From the NCBI GenBank assembly GCA_031178025.1, contig JAPSJU010000138.1:1-5837 (forward strand): a DNA stretch of 5,837 nucleotides, read 5' to 3'. This DNA comes from Agromyces sp. (GTDB lineage Bacteria; Actinomycetota; Actinomycetes; Actinomycetales; Microbacteriaceae). The first letter of the stretch is position 1. The number at the start of each line of letters is the position of its first letter. Made by a program: the position numbers and the translations under genes. Below are positions 1-3,991 of the stretch, one piece after another. The notes beneath the pieces were generated by a model. The model saw only the letters and a list, made by a program, of their open reading frames with translations, made no database searches and was not told the DNA's origin.

Positions 1-139
1 GCACGAGAGCCCCGATGCCGTTCACGAGGAGGGTCGCGGTCGGGAACGCTCCATCGTCGTGCGGGTAGGCCAGGTCCACGCCGAGCCGTAGGGCGGTGCC
101 GATGAGGCCGCCGAGGGCGACGGCGAGAAATGCGCGCAC
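1..139 (-). CDS. crcB: CrcB/FluC-family fluoride channel, N-terminal part (runs off left edge)
   Basis: The first 46 codons of a small membrane protein are present. The translation contains ALGGLIGTALRLGVDL near residues 8-23 and FPTATLLVNGIGALV at residues 32-46. These match the two N-terminal signatures of the CrcB/Fluc family (GGxxGxxxR, then a TLxVNxxG stretch). Known members are dual-topology dimers that export fluoride by a channel mechanism. The residue before TLLVN is Ala where Gly is common. The GTG start at 137-139 is the first start codon after an in-frame TAG (149-151), the stop of the upstream acetyltransferase gene, so no earlier start is possible. No good Shine-Dalgarno is visible, and the 9-bp gap suggests translational coupling. 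Many actinobacteria carry two adjacent crcB genes; whether a second follows cannot be seen. Family assignment is fairly secure despite truncation. Confidence 0.85.
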   Translation of the reverse strand, partial: MRAFLAVALGGLIGTALRLGVDLAYPHDDGAFPTATLLVNGIGALV

Positions 140-148
140 GCGACGAGA

Positions 149-682
149 CTACGCCGAGCCGCCGGCGCCGAGCTCGAAGACCCAGTCGTTGGTGCGCAGC
201 ACGACGCCGGGCGCGATCTCGACATCGAGCTCGCCGAGCAGGGTGAATCCGGCTCGGCGGCACACCCCGTTCGACGCTGCGTTGTCGACGCGCGGGTAGG
301 CGTGAAGGGGAAGCGTCTCACCGGCCGCCGCAGCGAACTCGAGCATGGCCACGACCGCGGCTGCGGCGATACCCCGGCCGCGGTACGGCGCCTCGACCGA
401 CCAGCCGCCCTCGAGAGCGCGCGCATCCCCGTCATCGCGATGCCAGTAGCCGGTCATGCCGACGCCCTCGGGATGACCCGGGATCACGATGCGGAACTGG
501 TGCGCCGCGCCCTCGCGCTGGAGGCGCAGGTAGCGCTCATGACGTGCGACCACCTGCTCGTCGGTCTCGACGCCGCCCATCTGGTTCATGAGCTCGGGCG
601 TGTTCGCCCGGCGGAGCAGGTCGAGGTCGCTCTCCGAGTAGGGCCGCAGCTGCACCAGCGGCCCGTCGGTGGTGTCGGTCAT
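149..682 (-). CDS. GNAT-family N-acetyltransferase (RimJ/RimL-like)
   Basis: This 177-residue protein has the usual length and layout of a GNAT acetyltransferase. It opens with a strand and helix typical of the RimJ/RimL-like branch (VQLRPYSESDLDLLRRAN, residues 10-27). The central strand GGWSVEAPYRGRGIAAAAV (92-110) contains the acetyl-CoA pyrophosphate-binding loop RGRGIA. The late motif VDNAASNGVCRRAGF (132-146) is the conserved N-x-x-S-N...GF element. Such enzymes transfer acetyl from acetyl-CoA to an amine on a small molecule or a protein N-terminus; the substrate cannot be read from the sequence. It lies 40 bp downstream of padR and 9 bp upstream of crcB on the same strand, so it is probably co-transcribed. 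The start codon sits inside an 11-bp inverted repeat, and there is no well-spaced Shine-Dalgarno. Confidence 0.9.
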   Translation of the reverse strand: MTDTTDGPLVQLRPYSESDLDLLRRANTPELMNQMGGVETDEQVVARHERYLRLQREGAAHQFRIVIPGHPEGVGMTGYWHRDDGDARALEGGWSVEAPYRGRGIAAAAVVAMLEFAAAAGETLPLHAYPRVDNAASNGVCRRAGFTLLGELDVEIAPGVVLRTNDWVFELGAGGSA

Positions 683-710
683 GGCCCCATCGAAGCACGC
701 ACCACCGACG
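664..710 (-). promoter_or_regulatory. Inverted repeat enclosing the acetyltransferase start codon
   Basis: CGTCGGTGGTG (664-674) and CACCACCGACG (700-710) are perfect 11-bp complements separated by 25 nt. In the minus-strand transcript this would be a GC-rich hairpin whose loop holds the ATG (680-682) and any ribosome-binding region. It could limit translation initiation or act as a weak attenuator between padR and the acetyltransferase gene. The pairing is directly visible; the function is inference. The downstream arm is coding sequence (the Thr-Asp repeats at the N-terminus), so chance is possible. Confidence 0.4.
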
Positions 711-722
711 CCGCATTCTCGA

Positions 723-1358
723 TCAGTTCGGGGGAGTGTCGACGAGGGTGGCCAGCACGTCGGCGCGGACCTGCGCCAGACGCGCCTTCAGCAGCGTCAC
801 CGACTCGGTGCTCACCCGCCCCTGATGCGCCCGGGTCCGCAGGTCGGTGCGCAGCTGCTGGCGGAACTCGTTCAGCACGAGATCCGCCTCATGCACCGCG
901 CGACTCGAATCGGCGTGCGACGTCGACGACGCCCCGGCGGAGCCCGCCGGCATGCGCGTCGCCGCGCGCTTGGCCTCGCGCGCCGCGCTGGCGAGCTCGG
1001 CCCGAAGCGAGCGCATGGCGTCGTTCACCTCCGCACGCACTCCGTCGGCGAGGCGGCGCACCGAGTCGGTGACGTCGTTCTCGATCTCGTCGAGCTCATG
1101 GCGGCGTGCGTCGAGTTCGGCGCGGCCGGCATCCGTGATCTCGTAGACGGACTTCCGGCCGTCGGTCGACTTCGTGACGAGGCCCTCCTCCTCGAGCTTG
1201 GCGAGGCGAGGGTAGATGGTGCCGGCGCTCGGGCTGTAGGTTCCGCCGAACTGTTCGGAGAGCGCCTGGATCAGCTCGTAGCCGTGGCGCGGGCGCTCCT
1301 CGAGGAGGGCGAGCAGGTAGAGTCGCAGGCTTCCGTGGGCGAAGACGGGCGGGGTCAT
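723..1358 (-). CDS. PadR-family winged-helix transcriptional regulator
   Basis: This 211-residue protein has a clear N-terminal PadR domain (about residues 9-85). LYLLALLEERPRHGYELIQAL (residues 13-33) is the family's first helix pair. SAGTIYPRLAKLEEEGLV (44-61) holds the recognition helix, and GRKSVYEITDAGRAEL (67-82) is the wing and following helix. PadR proteins are dimeric repressors, often lifted by a ligand or partner. The C-terminal part is charged and helical (about 83-135 and 155-205), as expected for dimerisation, and is split by a low-complexity linker MPAGSAGASSTSHADSS (136-152). The ATG overlaps the TGA of the DUF4097 gene as ATGA and lacks a good Shine-Dalgarno, so translation is probably coupled. 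An upstream in-frame extension exists but would overlap the DUF4097 C-terminus widely. Its likely operator is the GATATATC palindrome pair at 2288-2328, implying autoregulation. Confidence 0.92.
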   Translation of the reverse strand: MTPPVFAHGSLRLYLLALLEERPRHGYELIQALSEQFGGTYSPSAGTIYPRLAKLEEEGLVTKSTDGRKSVYEITDAGRAELDARRHELDEIENDVTDSVRRLADGVRAEVNDAMRSLRAELASAAREAKRAATRMPAGSAGASSTSHADSSRAVHEADLVLNEFRQQLRTDLRTRAHQGRVSTESVTLLKARLAQVRADVLATLVDTPPN

Positions 1359-2233
1359 GCGGAGGCCCCGGTGCCGGTGGGGAAGGTGCCGGCGTTCGCC
1401 GCTGCATCCGTGGCGCCGCTCGCGCCGGCGGCCTCGCGTCGCATGATCGAGATGCTGCCTGAGACGCTGTTGGCGCCCAGGTCGAGCCACCGACCGGCGA
1501 GCTCGCCGTCGACGCGCTCGAAGCCCTTGCCGAGCACCCCCTTGATCGTCGTGTCGTCGACGAGCACCGTGCCGCCCACCGTGTTCACGCGGAAACGGGC
1601 GCCGGAACCCGGCAGGTATCGCACGGTGAGGTCGCCCGAGACCGTGTTCGTGTCGATGCGATCGGGCGTGCCGAACGAGTCGACGATCATGTTGCCCGAC
1701 ACCGTGTCGGCGTTGAACGAGACGATATCGCCCGTGGCCACGACGTCGCCGGAGACCGTGTGCGCCGTGATGCGACCGGTGTGGTTGCCGGCCGAGACCT
1801 CTCCCGACACGCTCGACAGTTCGACGTCGCCCTCGTGGCTGTCGATGACGAGGTCGCCCGAGACGGTGCTGAGCTTCGCATCCGTCGTGAATCCCGAGAT
1901 GAGGGCATCACCGGAGACGACCCCGAGCTTCAGCGCGACGGCGCGCGGTGCGAGGATCGAGACCTCCGCCCTGGCGCTGCCCACGAAACCCTTGAAGGCG
2001 TCGACGAAGTTGTCCCAGCGCAGCTGGGGGTGATCGATCTCGAGCACGTCGCCGTCGATCTGCACCAGCAGATCCTTCCCAGTGACCCCCGTGATCTCCA
2101 CGCGCGCACCGGGCTCGTCATGGGCGATGACGTCCACCTTGCCGCCGATGAGGCCCACCTTCAGCTTGCGCACGAGCTCCACGTCGATGACCCGGGAATC
2201 TCCGGGGGCGATGACCCACTTCTCGATGGCCAT
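1355..2233 (-). CDS. DUF4097 beta-strand-repeat protein
   Basis: The 292-residue product is dominated by a repeated V-S-G-(D/E/N/S) turn at residues 106, 124, 142, 160, 178, 198 and 257, with degenerate copies VGG at 219 and VDG at 241. The first five are exactly 18 residues apart. This is the pattern of DUF4097 proteins, predicted to fold as a right-handed beta-helix or beta-solenoid. The protein opens with MAIEKWVIAPGDSRVIDVEL, has no signal peptide or membrane segment, and so is predicted to be cytoplasmic. An Ala/Gly-rich tail (about 268-292) follows the last rung. The ATG at 2231-2233 has a good Shine-Dalgarno (GAGGAG, 2239-2244). An upstream in-frame ATG at 2311 would translate through the operator region and is less likely. 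The gene pairs with padR by ATGA overlap. Molecular function is unknown; members in Bacillus are linked to envelope stress loci. Confidence 0.88.
   Translation of the reverse strand: MAIEKWVIAPGDSRVIDVELVRKLKVGLIGGKVDVIAHDEPGARVEITGVTGKDLLVQIDGDVLEIDHPQLRWDNFVDAFKGFVGSARAEVSILAPRAVALKLGVVSGDALISGFTTDAKLSTVSGDLVIDSHEGDVELSSVSGEVSAGNHTGRITAHTVSGDVVATGDIVSFNADTVSGNMIVDSFGTPDRIDTNTVSGDLTVRYLPGSGARFRVNTVGGTVLVDDTTIKGVLGKGFERVDGELAGRWLDLGANSVSGSISIMRREAAGASGATDAAANAGTFPTGTGASA
1629..1920 (-). repeat. 54-bp periodic coding repeat (VSG rungs)
   Basis: Degenerate copies of gtcgcccgagaccgtg, the complement of the codons for T-V-S-G-D, begin at 1631, 1691, 1745, 1799, 1853 and 1907. The last five intervals starts (1691 to 1907) are exactly 54 bp apart. 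The period equals 18 codons, one rung of the predicted beta-helix. Flanking bases differ between copies, so the repeat is old and constrained by structure rather than freshly duplicated. Confidence 0.85.
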
Positions 2234-2287
2234 GGTTCTCCTCGTTTCACTCGGGTCCGGTGCGGTGCAGCCGAACGCCGATTCGTC

Positions 2288-2328
2288 ACGCGATATATCG
2301 CGTCGTTGCAAATCACGATATATCGCGT
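2288..2328. promoter_or_regulatory. Twin GATATATC palindromes, probable PadR operator
   Basis: A perfect 16-bp palindrome ACGCGATATATCGCGT (2288-2303) is followed by a near copy CACGATATATCGCG (2314-2327), which has one mismatched pair. The centres are 25 bp apart. They are AT-rich islands in a very GC-rich region, upstream of a PadR-regulated-looking operon. A minus-strand promoter-like pair overlaps them: TTGTCG (2338-2343) and TATCGT (2315-2320), 17 bp apart. Binding would therefore block transcription of the DUF4097-padR operon. The repeats are seen; identity of the binding protein is inferred from adjacency. Confidence 0.65.
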
Positions 2329-2343
2329 TTCACCTCCCGACAA
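2315..2343 (-). promoter_or_regulatory. Candidate promoter of the DUF4097-padR operon
   Basis: On the minus strand TTGTCG (2343-2338) and TATCGT (2320-2315) are separated by 17 bp, giving four of six matches each to the sigma-70-type consensus. Transcription would start near 2308 and leave a leader of about 75 nt before the ATG at 2233, which fits the good Shine-Dalgarno there. The -10 lies inside the second GATATATC element and the first element lies just after the expected start point. Other -10 choices in this AT-rich stretch are possible. Confidence 0.4.
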
Positions 2344-2364
2344 GAGTTCGCGACGCATTCCTGC

Positions 2365-2395
2365 TTGACCTTGACGCAGCGTCAACCTCTACCGT
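2365..2395 (+). promoter_or_regulatory. MerR-type promoter with 19-bp spacer and dyad operator
   Basis: TTGACC (2365-2370) and TACCGT (2390-2395) are separated by 19 bp, longer than the 17 bp optimum, as in promoters activated by MerR proteins through DNA distortion. The spacer holds a perfect interrupted palindrome TTGACGCAGCGTCAA (2371-2385) centred at 2378. It drives the adjacent TipA-like gene, implying ligand-responsive autoregulation. Transcription should start near 2402, leaving a leader of about 33 nt with the Shine-Dalgarno. Confidence 0.75.
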
Positions 2396-2434
2396 GGCAT
2401 GAGCACGGCATGACAGGACGAGAGGAGGGACGTG

Positions 2435-3193
2435 ATGGATCGGTCGATCCAGGAGATCGCGCGCCTGGTGGGAACGACCAGTCGCACGCTCCGGCACTAC
2501 GACGACATCGGCTTGTTGCCTCCGTCTCGCGTCGGCGGCAACGGGTACCGGTACTACGACGACGACACGCTCGTACGGCTGCAGCGGATCCTGCTGCTCC
2601 GCGACCTCGGACTCGGCCTGCCGGCGATCGCCGACGTCCTCGACCGGGAGGAGGACGCCGAGCATGCCCTGCGGAGCCATCTCGAGTGGCTGCACAGGGA
2701 ACAGGACCGACTGGCGCGGCAGATCGCGTCGGTCGAACGGACCATCGATGCACTGGAGGGAGGTGAACGACTTATGGCAGAGCAGATGTTCGACGGATTC
2801 GACCACACCGCATACAGGGAGGAGGTCGAAGAGCGTTGGGGCAAGGACGCGTACGCGAAGGGCGACGCGTGGTGGCGCTCGATGAGCGACGACGAGAAGG
2901 CCGCCTGGCAGCGGCGTGCTGCAGCACTCGGCGGCGATTGGATCGCGGCGCACGAGCGCGGAATCGACCCGGCGGGCGACGAGGCGCAGGCGCTCGCACA
3001 GCGGCACTTCGAGTGGCTTCGCGCCATCCCGGGCACGCCCGGCGGTGGTGAGGATGGGCCGACGAAGGAGTACTTCCTCGGGCTCGCCGAGATGTACGTG
3101 GCGGACGAGCGGTTCGGCGCCAACTACGGAGGCCGCGAGGGTGCCGAGTTCGTGCGCGACGCGATGACCGTCTACGCCGAGCGCAGGCTGTGA
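2435..3193 (+). CDS. TipA-like MerR-family regulator with TipAS drug-recognition domain
   Basis: The 252-residue length matches S. lividans TipAL (253). Residues 4-72 are a MerR winged helix with the signature TSRTLRHYDDIGLLPPSRVGG (15-35) and GYRYYDDDTLVRLQRI (37-52). A long dimerisation helix covers about 73-112. Residues about 115-250 form the TipAS (antibiotic-binding) domain: MFDGFDHTAYREEVEERWG (118-136), the WWRSMSDDEKAAW helix (146-158) and FGANYGGREGAEFVRDAM (227-244). Known relatives bind thiopeptides or other drugs and activate resistance genes. The protein has no cysteine, so the covalent thiostrepton capture described for TipA is not possible. ATG 2435 is chosen over GTG 2432 because AGGAGG (2423-2428) is then 6 nt away. 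Other targets are unknown; only autoregulation is suggested by the promoter. Confidence 0.93.
   Translation: MDRSIQEIARLVGTTSRTLRHYDDIGLLPPSRVGGNGYRYYDDDTLVRLQRILLLRDLGLGLPAIADVLDREEDAEHALRSHLEWLHREQDRLARQIASVERTIDALEGGERLMAEQMFDGFDHTAYREEVEERWGKDAYAKGDAWWRSMSDDEKAAWQRRAAALGGDWIAAHERGIDPAGDEAQALAQRHFEWLRAIPGTPGGGEDGPTKEYFLGLAEMYVADERFGANYGGREGAEFVRDAMTVYAERRL
2755..2776 (+). promoter_or_regulatory. Candidate internal translation start for a TipAS-like short form
   Basis: GGAGGGAGGTG (2755-2765) precedes an in-frame ATG (2774-2776, Met114) by 8 nt. It falls exactly between the dimerisation helix and the TipAS domain and would give a 139-residue ligand-binding fragment. In S. lividans tipA a free TipAS of similar size is made from the same transcript by an internal start. 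The sequence features are visible; use as a start here is inferred from that homolog. Confidence 0.55.
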
Positions 3194-3209
3194 CGCAGCT
3201 CACCCACGA

Positions 3210-3245
3210 CGAAGGCTCGGCCGGAGCGATCCGGCCGAGCCTTCG
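3210..3245. terminator. Bidirectional hairpin terminator between convergent genes
   Basis: CGAAGGCTCGGCCGG (3210-3224) pairs perfectly with CCGGCCGAGCCTTCG (3231-3245) around a 6-nt loop. It begins 16 bp after the tipA-like stop and ends 4 bp before the yczE-like stop, so it can serve both strands. No T-tract follows on either side, which is common in high-GC actinobacteria. Confidence 0.85.
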
Positions 3246-3249
3246 GCGG

Positions 3250-3927
3250 TCAGGTGGGCGTGCCGGCGGGAGCGACCGCGTCGTCGACGGCGGCTCGGGG
3301 CATCCGATCAGATCGCCGGATCGCGAAGAGCGGGATGGTGTAGCCGCAGAGCGGCCCGATGAGCAGGGCGAACGCCACGGTGCCGATGCCCACGTTGCCG
3401 CCGAGCAGCCATCCGGCAGCGAGGACGATGACCTCGATGCCGGTGCGCACCACCCAGATCTTCCAGCCGGTCACCCGATGGAGCCCGGTCATGAGGCCGT
3501 CACGAGGCCCGGGACCGAAGTGCGCGCCGATGTAGAGCCCGGTCGCGATCGCGAGCACGACGATGCCGGCGGGCAGCAGCACGATCCGGATCCACAGGTC
3601 GAGGCCGGGCGGGATGAGCCAGAGGCCGACGTCGGCGAACGGGCCGACGAGGAGGGCGTTCATGACGGTGCCGAAGCCGGGCTTCTGCCGGATCGGGATC
3701 CAGAGGAGCAGCACCACGCCGCTCGTGATCACGGTGATCAGCCCGAACGACCATCCGGTCTGCTTCGCGATGCCCTGGGTCAGCACGTCCCATGGGGCGA
3801 CGCCGAGCTCGCCGCGCACGATGAGCGCGATGCCGATGCCGTAGAGGAACAGCCCGACGAACAACTGCGTGAATCGCCGGACGAGCACGGGCGCCGGGTC
3901 GGTCGGCAGGAGGGACGAGCGAGGCAT
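3250..3927 (-). CDS. yczE: YczE/YyaS/YitT-type integral membrane protein
   Basis: The 225-residue product is hydrophobic, with about five or six membrane segments near residues 19-38, 61-79, 87-105, 112-135, 158-176 and 182-203. Two similar glycine-rich loops, GELGVAPWDVLTQG (39-52) and GAHFGPGPRDGLMTGL (134-149), follow membrane helices at equivalent places. This internal repetition is typical of the YczE/YitT family. A polar tail of about 22 residues ends the protein. ATG 3927 is preferred; a TTG at 3945 in frame would add six residues but lies at the edge of the operator repeat. Only a weak GGATGG precedes the ATG. It diverges from a MocR-family regulator, a recurring pairing in which the regulator is thought to control the membrane protein. 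Biochemical function is unknown; B. subtilis yczE affects lipopeptide production. A transporter role is possible but unproven. Confidence 0.87.
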   Translation of the reverse strand: MPRSSLLPTDPAPVLVRRFTQLFVGLFLYGIGIALIVRGELGVAPWDVLTQGIAKQTGWSFGLITVITSGVVLLLWIPIRQKPGFGTVMNALLVGPFADVGLWLIPPGLDLWIRIVLLPAGIVVLAIATGLYIGAHFGPGPRDGLMTGLHRVTGWKIWVVRTGIEVIVLAAGWLLGGNVGIGTVAFALLIGPLCGYTIPLFAIRRSDRMPRAAVDDAVAPAGTPT

Positions 3928-3935
3928 GATGCCAT

Positions 3936-3972
3936 CCAATGACAAGATTGGCCTTCCCGTATAGAGCCAATC
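3936..3972. promoter_or_regulatory. Probable MocR operator: GATTGGC/GCCAATC inverted repeat plus third CCAAT box
   Basis: GATTGGC (3946-3952) and GCCAATC (3966-3972) form a perfect 7-bp inverted repeat with half-site centres 20 bp apart, two helical turns. A third box CCAAT (3936-3940) forms an inverted pair with ATTGG (3947-3951) and a direct repeat with CCAAT (3967-3971), 31 bp apart. The cluster fills the short divergent gap between the membrane-protein gene and the MocR gene, so one site could control both. Mixed direct and inverted boxes fit the flexible two-site binding described for MocR proteins. Binding is inferred. Confidence 0.6.
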
Positions 3973-3976
3973 CTCC

Positions 3977-3991
3977 TAAAGTGGCCTGATG
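3977..3991 (+). promoter_or_regulatory. Candidate -10 box for a leaderless mocR transcript
   Basis: TAAAGT (3977-3982) fits the actinobacterial TAnnnT -10 pattern and ends 6 nt before the ATG at 3989, so transcription would begin at or next to the start codon. No Shine-Dalgarno lies between them. A -35-like TTCCCG (3954-3959) is 17 bp upstream, inside the operator. The leaderless reading is an inference. Confidence 0.45.

Noticed and set aside
302..1072. Plus-strand open frame of 256 codons over the acetyltransferase and padR.
   Set aside because: Arg/Ala/Pro-rich shadow of minus-strand genes, with no plausible Shine-Dalgarno.
1629..1920. CRISPR-like or satellite repeat, suggested by the 54-bp period.
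   Set aside because: The units are degenerate, in frame, and encode VSG turns of a continuous protein.
669..2033. Long plus-strand open frame of 454 codons opposite the padR and DUF4097 genes.
   Set aside because: It is antisense to two well-supported genes, its translation is low-complexity and matches no known fold, and such frames are expected in high-GC DNA.
2234..2311. N-terminal extension of the DUF4097 protein from an ATG at 2311.
   Set aside because: The extension translates the operator palindrome and bypasses the well-placed GAGGAG before ATG 2233.
2399..2413. Tiny reading frame (ATG AGC ACG GCA TGA) just before the TipA-like gene, as a possible leader peptide.
   Set aside because: It starts about 3 nt upstream of the expected transcription start and has no ribosome-binding site.
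3190..3942. Plus-strand open frame of 250 codons opposite yczE.
   Set aside because: Asp/Glu/Arg/His-rich antisense translation of a membrane protein gene; it also runs through the terminator.
3928..3945. TTG start for the yczE-like protein, adding six residues.
   Set aside because: The added residues are polar and not family-like, the start overlaps the operator region, and an ATG at 3927 precedes a normal N-terminus.
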